Counted from the stretch's first letter, positions 37,550 to 46,781 are shown. The stretch is DNA of 64,000 nt from Mucilaginibacter agri (GCF_009928685.1 NZ_WWEO01000038.1:1-64000), one strand, 5' to 3'. The notes: generated by a model not told the origin, from the letters alone. A program made the numbers and translations.

Positions 37550-38368
37550 CTACACCGCCACATTATTCTCTCTCAACGCATCGTTAAGAGAGGTTTTTTT
37601 GTCAGTTGATTCTTTACGCTGGCCAATGATCAGGGCGCATGGTACCTGGTATTCACCTGCAGGGAATTTCTTAGCATACGAGCCTGGGATAACTACCGAG
37701 CGGGCAGGTACATAACCTTTATATTCAACTGGCTCTTCGCCGGTAACATCAATAATTTTGGTTGAAGCCGTTAGTACTACGTTTGCACCTAACACAACCT
37801 CGTTTTCTAAACGAACGCCTTCTACCACGATAGCGCGTGAACCAAGGAAACAGTTGTCGCCGATGATAACCGGGGCAGCTTGCACTGGCTCTAACACGCC
37901 ACCAATACCAACACCACCGCTCAGGTGTACATGCTTGCCGATTTGCGCGCACGAACCTACAGTAGCCCAGGTATCAACCATAGTGCCTTCGCCTACGTAA
38001 GCACCAATGTTTACGTATGAAGGCATCATGATAACACCTTTCTCCAGGTGAGCTCCATAACGGGCAATACCATGAGGTACAACTCTAACACCGGTTTTTT
38101 TGTAGTCGGTTTTAAGCTTCATTTTATCATGGAACACAAACGGACCAACCTTAATTTCCTCCATTTGCATAATAGGGAAATACATCAGCACTGCTTTTTT
38201 AATCCATTCGTTTACATGCCAGCGGCCGGCAATGCACTCTGCAACGCGTGCTTCACCTTTGTCGAGGCGCTCGATAATGGTTTCAACAGCATTGATATAT
38301 TGGTTTTCACCTAGCAGGGCACGGTCTTCCCATGCTTGTTCGATTAGTTCTTTTAAATCTAAATACAT
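37550..38368 (-). CDS. dapD: tetrahydrodipicolinate N-succinyltransferase
   Basis: The 272-residue protein has the DapD N-terminal helical domain (about 1-95, with RVAECIAGRWHVNEWIKKAV in part) and a left-handed beta-helix with hexapeptide turns (VNIGAYVGEGTMVDTWATV region). It succinylates tetrahydrodipicolinate in lysine and diaminopimelate synthesis for peptidoglycan. It is a monocistronic minus-strand gene opposite the PT-repeat gene. Confidence 0.95.
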   Translation of the reverse strand: MYLDLKELIEQAWEDRALLGENQYINAVETIIERLDKGEARVAECIAGRWHVNEWIKKAVLMYFPIMQMEEIKVGPFVFHDKMKLKTDYKKTGVRVVPHGIARYGAHLEKGVIMMPSYVNIGAYVGEGTMVDTWATVGSCAQIGKHVHLSGGVGIGGVLEPVQAAPVIIGDNCFLGSRAIVVEGVRLENEVVLGANVVLTASTKIIDVTGEEPVEYKGYVPARSVVIPGSYAKKFPAGEYQVPCALIIGQRKESTDKKTSLNDALRENNVAV

Positions 38369-38423
38369 GATAAAAATTTTCGCAAAGTAACGGTTTTTTG
38401 AGTAAAAATCTTGCTTTAAATAG

Positions 38424-38864
38424 CTATTTGGCAGGCACTAGTCCATGCGATTGTGCATATATCATAAAAATAACTATTGGTATGCAAATCAAAAAGGATA
38501 TCAGCAATGGTGTAGCAATGCTTTTCGGATAATAATCTTCTTCGGGGAAATAGCGGTTAAAAAAGTACTCCGTTAATATAGCTGCGCCTATGCCGTTAAA
38601 TATTATGGCAAACGCCCCACTGGTTGCGCCTATAATGCTTAAGGCAATGCTCCCTAGTAGTGTATATAGGATAGAGAACAGCAGTACCAGATTAGCGGCA
38701 CTTTTATAGCCCGCAGCACGGAGGTTTATCATTAGCAGTACCCCGCCAAATATAGTTGAGAAAAATATCGAAAATCCCCAGATAGCCCGTTTCGAGTAAA
38801 TCTCGATATCATAGCCTTCGTCCTGTGGCTCTTCGTTATAATCGTCGTTTTCTTGTAGTTCCAT
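38424..38864 (-). CDS. four-helix membrane protein of unknown function
   Basis: The 146-residue protein has an acidic N-terminal tail (about 1-25). Four hydrophobic segments follow near 30-48, 58-78, 82-100 and 118-138. The loop EYFFNRYFPEEDYYPK between helices three and four is conserved-looking. I do not recognise the family. It lies 55 bases upstream of dapD on the same strand and is divergent from the S4 protein gene. Confidence 0.65.
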   Translation of the reverse strand: MELQENDDYNEEPQDEGYDIEIYSKRAIWGFSIFFSTIFGGVLLMINLRAAGYKSAANLVLLFSILYTLLGSIALSIIGATSGAFAIIFNGIGAAILTEYFFNRYFPEEDYYPKSIATPLLISFLICIPIVIFMIYAQSHGLVPAK

Positions 38865-38947
38865 TGCTGCAAATATAATTTAAAACAACACTTGACGCTG
38901 TGCAAATTATTTAGCCATTTTGTAATACCGTATAAGTGTGAATAATT

Positions 38948-39370
38948 ATGCCAGAGAAAGAGAAATTACGTATAGATAAATACCTGTGGGCTATCCGCAT
39001 TTTTAAAACCCGTACCCTTGCTTCCGAAGCTTGTAAGGCAGGCCGGGTAAAACTGGCGGGGCAGAATATTAAACCGGCTCACGAAGTAAAAGTTGGCGAA
39101 GTATACCAAATATCCAAAGGCCCGGAACGCAAGATTATTATGGTGACCGACCTACTGGAGAGCCGTGTAGATGCCAAAAAAGCAGTCGCATACTACGAAG
39201 ACCAAACCCCTGTAGAAGAGCAGGGGAGTTTTCAATCTATGTTCCAGGCGCCGCAGTTAAGACGCGACCGTGGTGCTGGTCGCCCAACCAAACGCGACCG
39301 CCGCGAAATTGACGACCTGCAACAGGATTTCTTCAACAAAAACACCCAAACGGGAGCCGAAGAGGAATAG
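38948..39370 (+). CDS. S4-domain RNA-binding protein, Hsp15/HslR-like
   Basis: The 140-residue protein opens with the S4 fold: LRIDKYLWAIRIFKTRTLA, then ACKAGRVKLAGQNIKPAHEV and a final strand near 55. Hsp15 binds free 50S subunits carrying stalled nascent chains. The C-terminal extension from about 90 is rich in Arg, Asp and Gln and probably disordered. It is convergent with the DUF892-like gene. HslR orthology is likely but not certain. Confidence 0.85.
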   Translation: MPEKEKLRIDKYLWAIRIFKTRTLASEACKAGRVKLAGQNIKPAHEVKVGEVYQISKGPERKIIMVTDLLESRVDAKKAVAYYEDQTPVEEQGSFQSMFQAPQLRRDRGAGRPTKRDRREIDDLQQDFFNKNTQTGAEEE

Positions 39371-39383
39371 TGCAGTAGACGAC

Positions 39384-39908
39384 TTAATTAATATATTCCT
39401 TGGAGATTAACTCGTAAAGCTCTTTGTTGTCTTTACACATGTCGAGGTTTTGTTGCAATAAAAAGCGAAGGTCTTTTTGAGGCAAAGAGTCGGCAAGGTT
39501 ATAGAGGTTTTTAAAACAGGATATTTCCAGGCTTACTAGGGCATCTAAGAAGCACAGCATAGTTAGATCCGATTCAAGGGGCGTCATACCCTCTGCTTTA
39601 ATGGCTACATAAGCTTCGATAGTCAGAAAGCGCACGCCAAGGCACTGCTGGGGCTCATATAGTTCGCCAAGGATGGTGAAAATCTCATCCATGCGGAGTA
39701 ATTGGATCTTAATTTCATCTACAGTTTCGAGGATAGCCATTTTAAGATCTGCAAAAGATGCGTTTTCGGCCATTACTGGCAAATTAGCTACCAGATAGCT
39801 TTTAACGCAGTATATATTGTTAAGCTGTATCAGAAATACCTTTTTTAATGATGCTTCGTCCATTTTTAGACTGCCATTAAAAAGACGCATGTTTGATTTA
39901 GAGGCCAT
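39384..39908 (-). CDS. degenerate DUF892 (YciE/YciF-type ferritin-like) protein
   Basis: The 174-residue all-helical protein follows the DUF892 pattern: first helix KKVFLIQLNNIYCVKSYL, then LPVMAENASFADLKMAIL and the ETVDEIKIQLLRMDEIF helix. Two further helices contain TIEAY and LVSLEISCF. The family's usual helix-1 Glu and helix-2 His metal ligands appear replaced (YCVKSY, ETVDEI), so iron binding may be lost. Relatives are stress-induced. It is transcribed away from the small membrane-protein gene at 40143. Confidence 0.6.
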   Translation of the reverse strand: MASKSNMRLFNGSLKMDEASLKKVFLIQLNNIYCVKSYLVANLPVMAENASFADLKMAILETVDEIKIQLLRMDEIFTILGELYEPQQCLGVRFLTIEAYVAIKAEGMTPLESDLTMLCFLDALVSLEISCFKNLYNLADSLPQKDLRFLLQQNLDMCKDNKELYELISKEYIN

Positions 39909-40142
39909 TGATGGGGTGGTTTTAATATGTTAATGTGCTTGATAAATACATAAGATAAGGGATATTAATTCCCTCCGTTAGTTAAAACGCAAACACCTAT
40001 ATAAGTGTTTTGTTGGTTAAAACAACCATCGCTAATGTTGAATTAATATTAAATTTCAATTAAGCTTTTTGTGAACGCGTAATTATGTGAGGCCGATAGT
40101 TCAAATTTGCCCCGGCGAATTAAACTACAGTTGCTGACCCTA

Positions 40143-40511
40143 ATGGCGAAAACTACTATAATGCGGTACTTATTATTGTTACTCAGTATATTTTTACTGG
40201 TAGCAAGCCCGCTTATATCTGCCTTTACAACAGGCTCCGATCACATGCACGCCAAAAATTCGCGGCATACCCATCACGTGGGTAATGCATATCTGCATAG
40301 TAGTAGCTGGAGCATTATCTCTAATCGGCAGTTAACCACACCTCCGCACTCCGTAACAGTAAGCGCTGCCGTTGTTTTGCTGTTTTGCGCCGGATTCTTA
40401 TTTTTCTTCTTAAACGTCCCTGTCCAAACCGTCAAGGTTTGGCTCAACCATCATTTCCGCATACCGCCCCTCGGGCATCTTTATCTTTTGATTCGTAGCC
40501 TTCTCATCTGA
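40143..40511 (+). CDS. small His-rich membrane protein, function unknown
   Basis: About 122 residues from the ATG at 40143; ATGs at 40107 and 40161 are also possible. A hydrophobic N-terminal segment (MRYLLLLLSIFLLVASPLI) is followed by a short loop with Met and five His (DHMHAKNSRHTHH). A second helix lies near 85-105. The loop could bind metal, but that is inference. It is followed by a hairpin terminator and then a MarR-type regulator. I do not recognise the family. Confidence 0.5.
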   Translation: MAKTTIMRYLLLLLSIFLLVASPLISAFTTGSDHMHAKNSRHTHHVGNAYLHSSSWSIISNRQLTTPPHSVTVSAAVVLLFCAGFLFFFLNVPVQTVKVWLNHHFRIPPLGHLYLLIRSLLI

Positions 40512-40516
40512 TCTTT

Positions 40517-40563
40517 AAACAATAAAACGCATTTAATACCCCGCGAGCGTATTTTATTGTTTT
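40517..40563. terminator. hairpin terminator after the His-rich membrane protein gene
   Basis: The left arm AAACAATAAAACGC (40517-40530) pairs with the right arm 40547-40563, which is its reverse complement apart from a two-base bulge. The T-rich right arm and A-rich left arm allow action on both strands. Confidence 0.65.
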
Positions 40564-40619
40564 ATCGTGATCCTTATGTTGCCGTAAATGGTAATTGAGG
40601 GTCTTTATTCATCATCAAA

Positions 40620-41093
40620 ATGAATTTCGGAGAAGAATTTAGCCTGCAGGTAATGCTGGCTAATAAATCGTACCATCAATATCTATATAAATTTCTAGAG
40701 CAGATAGACGTACAGCACCACTACCAGATTATACTACTATTAACCCGTTTTAACGGAAAGGCTACCCAGAAGATGCTTTGTGACCACCTGTGTATCGAAA
40801 AATCAAACATGGCAGCCATTATAGATTCGTTGGAAACCAAAGGTTATGTAACCCGCGAGGTGAATTTTAAAGACCGACGTGGCAAGCTGGTTTCGTTAAC
40901 CCCAAAAGCAACCGAGGTGATAGAAAGCCTGGAAACAACTTTTCAGCATTTTGAAAGTAACGTTACCCACGAAATTACCTGGCAGGAAATGTACAATTGT
41001 TTGCGTGTGCTTAAAACCATTAACCACAACTTGCTGAACCTTAATAACCACCCTGTTGATGTAAATGAGCAGGCTGCACTTGTTAACCACTAA
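40620..41093 (+). CDS. MarR-family transcriptional regulator
   Basis: The 157-residue winged-helix protein has the recognition region TQKMLCDHLCIEKSNMAAI and the wing KGYVTREVNFKDRRGKLVSL. The wing's Asp-Arg-Arg motif is the MarR signature. Such dimers repress nearby genes and respond to small ligands or oxidation. It is nine bases upstream of the XRE regulator gene, and the pair precedes the TonB receptor gene. The natural target is not shown. Confidence 0.85.
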   Translation: MNFGEEFSLQVMLANKSYHQYLYKFLEQIDVQHHYQIILLLTRFNGKATQKMLCDHLCIEKSNMAAIIDSLETKGYVTREVNFKDRRGKLVSLTPKATEVIESLETTFQHFESNVTHEITWQEMYNCLRVLKTINHNLLNLNNHPVDVNEQAALVNH

Positions 41094-41102
41094 TCTGATA
41101 CA

Positions 41103-41453
41103 ATGGCTAACAAACATATATTCACTTTTGGCGAGTTTATAAAACAACGTAGAAAAAGCAGCGAACTTTCGCAGACAGAACTGGCGGACAAATTAGGTAT
41201 AGAACGTGCACATTTAAGCCGGATAGAAACCGGCAAAAAAAAGTTTAAGGTAGAAAAGCTGGAAAGCCTTGCTTTAGTACTGAGAATAGACCTCGCCGAA
41301 CTTAAAAAGGAATTTTACAGCGATGTATTTGCCGAGCAGATCTGCATTCATAATTGCCCCGAAGGTGTGCTGGAAATAACGCGGCAAAAGATTGCCAATA
41401 TCCGCTCATCTATAAATGGTTATTTGGTTGAACCATTGGTAACCATGGATTAA
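41103..41453 (+). CDS. XRE-family helix-turn-helix regulator
   Basis: The 116-residue protein has a Cro/CI HTH at about 10-65: FIKQRRKSSELSQTELADKL and RAHLSRIETGKKKFKVEKL. A short C-terminal part of about 50 residues with two Cys (EQICIHNCPEG) follows. This CxxxxC could be redox- or metal-sensitive, though that is inference. It forms an operon with the MarR gene and ends just before a hairpin at the TonB receptor start. Confidence 0.82.
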   Translation: MANKHIFTFGEFIKQRRKSSELSQTELADKLGIERAHLSRIETGKKKFKVEKLESLALVLRIDLAELKKEFYSDVFAEQICIHNCPEGVLEITRQKIANIRSSINGYLVEPLVTMD

Positions 41454-41495
41454 GAAACACTTGTTTTATTGGTAATGATAATTTATCGTTAAACG

Positions 41496-41530
41496 GTTTG
41501 GTGCAAAATATTTTTGCACCAAACTTTTTT
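41496..41530 (+). terminator. perfect 13-bp hairpin with T-tract at the TonB receptor leader
   Basis: GTTTGGTGCAAAA (41496-41508) and its exact reverse complement (41512-41524) flank a three-base loop. Six T residues follow. It is an intrinsic terminator for the marR-xre unit, but it ends only four bases before the likely receptor start at 41534. TAATTTAT at 41479-41486 could be a -7 element, in which case the hairpin would also form the 5' end of the receptor mRNA. Confidence 0.8.
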
Positions 41531-41533
41531 AGC

Positions 41534-44368
41534 GTGAAAAAACTACTCCACATTTTTCTTTTCGTACAGCTTATAACACTGGGCATTAATACAGTAAAAG
41601 GACAATCAACAGGGAAAATATCTGGTAAAATTACCGACAAAAAAACAGGCGAAACCTTAATTGGTGCAACCGTATTGATACAAGGCAGCACTAAAGGCGC
41701 AGCCACTAACGTAAACGGTAACTACATATTAAGCGGGCTGGCGCCGGGCACCTATACCTTATTAGTAAGATATGTAGGTTATAGCACCAAATCTATAACC
41801 GAAGTTGCAGTTAAAGGTAACGAGGTTACAGCACTTAATGTGATACTGGAAGAAAGTGCAGGCAATGCCCTTAGCGAGGTTACTGTAACCGCAACTTACA
41901 AGCGCGAATCTGTAGCTGCATTGTATGCACAGCAGAAAAGCAATGTGCAGATAAGCGATGGTATCTCGGCAGATGTGATCAAACGTTCTCCCGACCGTAA
42001 TACCGGGGAGGTGTTGAAACGCGTGAGCGGTACCACTATACAAGATGGCAAATTTGTAGTAGTACGTGGTTTGGCCGACAGGTATAACAGCAACTTGCTT
42101 AATAATGCTACTCTGCCTAGCACCGAGCCGGATAAAAAAGCTTTCTCGTTCGATATTATCCCGGCAACTTTTGTGGATAACATTGTGGTGTATAAGACAG
42201 CTACACCAAACCTGCCTGGCGATTTTGCCGGTGGCGCCATCAATACTATCACCAAAGATTTACCCGATAGCAAATTCTTAGATGCATCGGTTAGCATTGG
42301 GTACAATTCAAAAACAACATTTAAAAGCAATTTCATAGACCCGCAGCCACATGGTAGCTTAGACTTTTTGGGTTATGATGATGGTTCGCGTAAACTGCCC
42401 GATGCCTACAGCAATGTAAAATCTAACTATACGTCTGGCCAAACCAGCGCGCAGAAAATAGCTATCGCCCAGCAGTTTCCGAATACATTCGGTTACGAAA
42501 CAGGCAAATTTAACCTCCCTAACGTGAGCTTACAGTTATCAATGGGTAATAGTAAAACTACCAAAAACGATAATCGCCTGGGTTATCTGTTTGCATTTAA
42601 CTATCGTACCGCGCATCAGGTTACAGATGGTTACCGTACAGAGTATAACCCGTCTAACACGGGTACTGCCAATAATCTGATCAACTATCAATATGATCGC
42701 GAAAACTTCGCCAATACCAAAACCTTAGGTGCTATATTTAACCTGGCCTATGTATATGGTAAAAGCAAAATCGTTTGGCGCAACTTATACAACAACGATT
42801 TTACCATCAACTTTGAGCAAACTAATAATGCTTTAAATTACGAGGCCAGTAATGATGATCCGCTGAGATATCGCGGCTACTCTAACCAAACCACTCAAAA
42901 TGGTTTATACTCTTCGGTATTGGAGGGTAAGCATACGCTGGGTAGCAAAAGCAACTGGATTGTGGATTGGAATGCTTCTTACGGTCTATCATATCGTAAC
43001 CAACCCGATCAGCGTATCGTAACCATCTATACGCCATTAAACTCGCCGGAGTATATTTCACTTTCGAGCGAGAACAGCCCTAAGCCTAATGACCTGGGCC
43101 GTGTTTATTCAACCCTGCACGAGAATATTTTTGGCGGTGCAGCTAACCTTACCTATAAATTCAACTGGTTTAATAAAAATCAGCAGTTTAAAGCAGGGGG
43201 CTTAATTAATTACCGCGATCGTAATTTCTCTATCGATGCGTTGGGTTATGTAGACCAGGTGGGCTTTGGCAATAAATCGATACCATTTACCAATGGTGTA
43301 AATATCGATAACATATTTAGCCCTTCAAGCATCCAAACAAATGGTATCGCTTTGGCGCGCTTAGATCTAAGCTCTACCGACTATAAAGGCAAAGCCAATC
43401 TGGATGCCGGGTATTTGATGCTCGAGAATAACTTCAGCGATAAATTGCATTTAACCTGGGGTGCCCGTTTAGAATATTACGATCAGCAATTAAGGGCGAC
43501 GGGTAAAAGTCAGCAGGATTATAAAAATACCGACGTATTGCCGTCTGCCAACTTAACTTACAACCTTACAGAGAAAACCAATCTGCGTTTATCATACTAC
43601 AGTTCGGTTAATCGTCCCGAGTTTAGAGAGCTTGCCGATTACCAATATTACGACTATCAAAATAACTTTAACATCCGCGGTAACCCGAACCTGGTGCGCA
43701 GTACTATTAATAATGCCGATTTCAGGTTTGAGTACTATCCTTCAGGTGGCGAGATCTTATCTGCTTCGGTGTTCTATAAAAAGTTTAACAACCCGATTGA
43801 GCAGATCAACCTGGGGAATGATAACCTGTCGTTCGCCAATGCCAACAGCTCGCGCGATTACGGGGTGGAAATGGAAATACGCAAAAAGCTGAACTTTATT
43901 AGTGATGTTAATTTCCTCCGCAATCTTAGTCTGTATGTAAATGCATCATACATCAATGCTACGGTAAGCCTGAAAAACCGTAACGTGTCTACCCCGCTAC
44001 AGGGTCAGTCGCCTTATATTATTAATAGCGGATTGTATTACACCACTGGTAGTGGTTTATCTGTAAGTGCCTTATATAACCGCAGTGGCGAGCGTTTGGC
44101 CTTCCGTGGTCAGGATGATGCCATTGATATTTATGAACGCCCGAGAGATGTGCTGGACTTCCAAATCGGCAAGACTTTAATGAACCGCCGCGCCGAATTG
44201 AAGCTTACCGTATCAGACATGCTGCACCAGGCAACCTCTCTGTACTATAACTACGGATCGCTTGATAAAACCGCGTTTAAAGCTGGTGAAGACAAGATTA
44301 TCCAGAGCCGTTACGCCGGGTTTGGAACCTCATTATCATTCAAATACAATTTTGGTTCAACCAAATAA
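41534..44368 (+). CDS. TonB-dependent receptor with carboxypeptidase-regulatory-like domain
   Basis: From the GTG at 41534 the protein is 944 residues. A TTG at 41498 would place the start inside the hairpin and give a poor signal. A signal peptide (about 1-25, ending NTVKGQ) leads into a CarboxypepD_reg beta-sandwich (about 27-115). The plug domain (SADVIKRSPDRNTGEVLKRVSG in part) and a 22-strand barrel ending LSFKYNFG follow. Such receptors import bulky ligands with TonB energy. The partner lipoprotein 100 bases downstream is probably its surface binding protein. The ligand is unknown. Confidence 0.88.
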   Translation: MKKLLHIFLFVQLITLGINTVKGQSTGKISGKITDKKTGETLIGATVLIQGSTKGAATNVNGNYILSGLAPGTYTLLVRYVGYSTKSITEVAVKGNEVTALNVILEESAGNALSEVTVTATYKRESVAALYAQQKSNVQISDGISADVIKRSPDRNTGEVLKRVSGTTIQDGKFVVVRGLADRYNSNLLNNATLPSTEPDKKAFSFDIIPATFVDNIVVYKTATPNLPGDFAGGAINTITKDLPDSKFLDASVSIGYNSKTTFKSNFIDPQPHGSLDFLGYDDGSRKLPDAYSNVKSNYTSGQTSAQKIAIAQQFPNTFGYETGKFNLPNVSLQLSMGNSKTTKNDNRLGYLFAFNYRTAHQVTDGYRTEYNPSNTGTANNLINYQYDRENFANTKTLGAIFNLAYVYGKSKIVWRNLYNNDFTINFEQTNNALNYEASNDDPLRYRGYSNQTTQNGLYSSVLEGKHTLGSKSNWIVDWNASYGLSYRNQPDQRIVTIYTPLNSPEYISLSSENSPKPNDLGRVYSTLHENIFGGAANLTYKFNWFNKNQQFKAGGLINYRDRNFSIDALGYVDQVGFGNKSIPFTNGVNIDNIFSPSSIQTNGIALARLDLSSTDYKGKANLDAGYLMLENNFSDKLHLTWGARLEYYDQQLRATGKSQQDYKNTDVLPSANLTYNLTEKTNLRLSYYSSVNRPEFRELADYQYYDYQNNFNIRGNPNLVRSTINNADFRFEYYPSGGEILSASVFYKKFNNPIEQINLGNDNLSFANANSSRDYGVEMEIRKKLNFISDVNFLRNLSLYVNASYINATVSLKNRNVSTPLQGQSPYIINSGLYYTTGSGLSVSALYNRSGERLAFRGQDDAIDIYERPRDVLDFQIGKTLMNRRAELKLTVSDMLHQATSLYYNYGSLDKTAFKAGEDKIIQSRYAGFGTSLSFKYNFGSTK

Positions 44369-44477
44369 CCATTGGTAACTATAGGGATACGATAAGTAAA
44401 GTGAATGGTAATTGTGTGTTAAACTACCGTTAACAGCATGCCGGCAACTTTGTAACGAGAAAATCAAAAACAGATTC

Positions 44478-45851
44478 ATGTATATGAAAAAACAACTTCA
44501 TTTTTTATTAGGGTGCGCCGTTGCAGCAGGCTTAGCTTCTTGTAGCAAAAGCAACAACGATACCCCGGTTACCCCGCCAACCAGCACCAATGTTGATGTG
44601 CGTGGTTCTATTACCACCAGCCAACACTGGACCAAAGACAAAACTTACCGTTTAAGAGGTTATGTGTATGTTGACGGTAACTCAACCCTGACCATTGATC
44701 CGGGAACTAAAATTGTAAGTAATAAAGATTCTGCAGGTGTATTGGTAATTTACAAAGGCAGCAAAATATCTGCTATCGGTACTGCTTCCGAGCCAATCGT
44801 TTTCACTTCTAACGAGACTGATAAAAAACCAGGCGACTTAGGCGGTTTGGTAATTGTTGGCCAGGCAATCGGTAACGGTAACCACTCTGTATTAGAAGGT
44901 GGTGTTGATGCTGCTCACCAGGCTTTTGGTGGTAATAATGATACTGATAACTCTGGTACTTTACAATATGTACGTATTGAGTATGGTGGCAAAGCTGTTA
45001 ACCCGGGTGATGAGATCAACGGTTTAAGTATGTACGCCGTAGGTAGCGGTACTACTGTAGATCATATTGAAATTGTACGTGGTTTAGATGATGCTTTCGA
45101 ATTCTTCGGCGGTTCGTTTAATGCTAAATACCTTATTGCTTACAACTGTGCTGATGATGACTTTGATATGGATGATGGATACCACGGTAAAATCCAGTTC
45201 GCGGTTTCTGTTAAAGACCCTGCATTTACTGACAATAAAGGTACTACCGGTGATATTTCAAACAACTTTGAGGTTGATAACACTACCGATGCAAAAGGTT
45301 ACCTGAGCACTCCGGTTACTTCACCTACAATGTCAAACTTTACGGCTATCGGTCCTAACAATGCAACCGGCACATCAACTGATTATGGTTACGGTATGCG
45401 CTGGAGAAGAGGTTCTAAATTTATCTTAGCTAACTCCATTGTAATGGGTGGTCAAAAGGCAGGTTTAGATATCGATAACGATCCTACTGCTACTTTCTAC
45501 ATTAATGGCGAAAGTGGTTTCAGAAACAGCTTATTACACGCTGTAACTGCTACTTACAAAACTGATAAATTAACTTCTGTAGCATTTACCGACGTTACTT
45601 TAAAAACACTTGCAGAAGGCAGAGATGGTTCTAAATCATTTACTTCTGCTGCCGATATCGGTTTAACAGATCCGTTTAACAACGCTGCTCCTAACTTGTT
45701 ACCAAAATCAGGTTCGGCTGCTATCACTAACGTTGCTAAGTTTGAAGGTACTGCATTATCTGATGCTTTCTTTACTAAAGTTGCTTACTTAGGCGCAGTT
45801 GACCCTGCAAGCGATTGGACCAAAGCTACCTGGGTATCTTGGAACAGATAG
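44478..45851 (+). CDS. lipoprotein with beta-helix-like repeats, TonB receptor partner
   Basis: The 457-residue protein is read from ATG 44478 (ATG 44484 is equally possible). The upstream in-frame ATG at 44412 gives a Cys-rich, non-signal leader. The lipobox is GLASC. The body has repeating STLTIDPGTKIVSN, GSKISAIGTASEPIVFTS and GGLVIVGQA strands suggesting a right-handed beta-helix. Its acidic loops (DDDFDMDDGYHG) may bind metal. Position after the receptor indicates a surface-exposed binding partner. A terminator follows. Confidence 0.75.
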   Translation: MYMKKQLHFLLGCAVAAGLASCSKSNNDTPVTPPTSTNVDVRGSITTSQHWTKDKTYRLRGYVYVDGNSTLTIDPGTKIVSNKDSAGVLVIYKGSKISAIGTASEPIVFTSNETDKKPGDLGGLVIVGQAIGNGNHSVLEGGVDAAHQAFGGNNDTDNSGTLQYVRIEYGGKAVNPGDEINGLSMYAVGSGTTVDHIEIVRGLDDAFEFFGGSFNAKYLIAYNCADDDFDMDDGYHGKIQFAVSVKDPAFTDNKGTTGDISNNFEVDNTTDAKGYLSTPVTSPTMSNFTAIGPNNATGTSTDYGYGMRWRRGSKFILANSIVMGGQKAGLDIDNDPTATFYINGESGFRNSLLHAVTATYKTDKLTSVAFTDVTLKTLAEGRDGSKSFTSAADIGLTDPFNNAAPNLLPKSGSAAITNVAKFEGTALSDAFFTKVAYLGAVDPASDWTKATWVSWNR

Positions 45852-45881
45852 TCTGATATAGGTTTTAAGCTTTAATATATG

Positions 45882-45914
45882 AAGCCGGCTATTTTTAAAA
45901 TAGCCGGCTTTTTT
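45882..45914 (+). terminator. rho-independent terminator after the beta-helix lipoprotein
   Basis: The stem AAGCCGGCTA with TAGCCGGCTT is extended by T/A pairs and followed by TTTT. It overlaps an in-frame ATG at 45879, which is therefore not the start of the dioxygenase-like gene. Confidence 0.88.
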
Positions 45915-46023
45915 GTGCCCAAATGTTACTTAGTCGTTACAAAGCGTTGCTTAGTCGATACATGCTTTCTATCGCAGGTGTGTTGCCGTACTTTTAATTT
46001 AAGTAACCAAGCAAAACTTTACA

Positions 46024-46029
46024 AGGAGG
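46024..46029 (+). promoter_or_regulatory. strong Shine-Dalgarno of the dioxygenase-like gene
   Basis: AGGAGG lies eight bases before the ATG at 46038. It fixes the start and is one of three perfect AGGAGG sites in gene leaders that I found. Confidence 0.65.
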
Positions 46030-46037
46030 ATAATATC

Positions 46038-46781
46038 ATGGAAAGAAAGAGGTTTTTACGCAGCCTGATGGTCGGAGCGGTATCCACAACGGTACTCGCA
46101 GGTGCCTGCAAAAAAGATTCGGATACGGTTGATGCATCGGGCAGCGGCACCACCACATCGGGTTCGAGCTCGGGTAGCAGCAGTAGTGGCAGTACAAGCG
46201 GCTGCAGTGTAATAGAAACCGAAACCGAAGGGCCATATCCCACACATACACCAGCATCGTACGTGCGCAGCGATATTACAGATGGGCGCAGCGGCTATAA
46301 GCTTACTGTTAAAATTAACGTTAATAACAGCAACAATAGTTGTAATGCATTGGCCAACGCGATAGTTGATATCTGGCATTGCGATGCCGAAGGTAACTAC
46401 TCCGAATATGGGGGCAGCGGTTCTCAAAGCACCAACTATACGTCAGTGCACTTTCTTCGCGGCCGCCAAACTACAGATACCAATGGTTTGGTAACTTTTA
46501 CTAGTATTTTTCCTGGTTGGTATACAGGTAGGGCCACCCATATCCATGTGCATATCTACAACTCTTCGGGCACGTCGCTGAAAATTACTCAAATAGCATT
46601 TCCCGAAACCACGGGCAGCGCATTACTAGCGGTAAATGGTTATTCGAAAGGGATGTCGGGTTATACTTACAACGCTAAAGATGGTGTATTTAGCGATGGC
46701 ACCACTTTAGAAATGGCTACCGTTACCGGCAATACAACAGATGGCTTTGCGCTAGCCATCAGCATGAGCGTACCTGCTTAA
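46038..46781 (+). CDS. exported intradiol ring-cleavage dioxygenase-like lipoprotein
   Basis: The 247-residue protein has a Sec signal and lipobox LAGAC (Cys24). A Gly/Ser-rich spacer (about 34-55) leads to an intradiol dioxygenase beta-sandwich. ETEGPYP, VDIWHCDAEGNYSEYG and the GWYTGRATHIHVHI segment are diagnostic. The four iron ligands appear present: Tyr121, Tyr162, His168 and His170. Family enzymes cleave catechols. An exported, lipid-anchored form may act on aromatic compounds outside the cytoplasm. No catechol-degradation genes are adjacent. Confidence 0.85.
   Translation: MERKRFLRSLMVGAVSTTVLAGACKKDSDTVDASGSGTTTSGSSSGSSSSGSTSGCSVIETETEGPYPTHTPASYVRSDITDGRSGYKLTVKINVNNSNNSCNALANAIVDIWHCDAEGNYSEYGGSGSQSTNYTSVHFLRGRQTTDTNGLVTFTSIFPGWYTGRATHIHVHIYNSSGTSLKITQIAFPETTGSALLAVNGYSKGMSGYTYNAKDGVFSDGTTLEMATVTGNTTDGFALAISMSVPA

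Noticed and set aside
45879..46037. Longer start for the dioxygenase-like lipoprotein
   Set aside because: It begins within the previous terminator and hides the signal peptide; the strong SD points to 46038.
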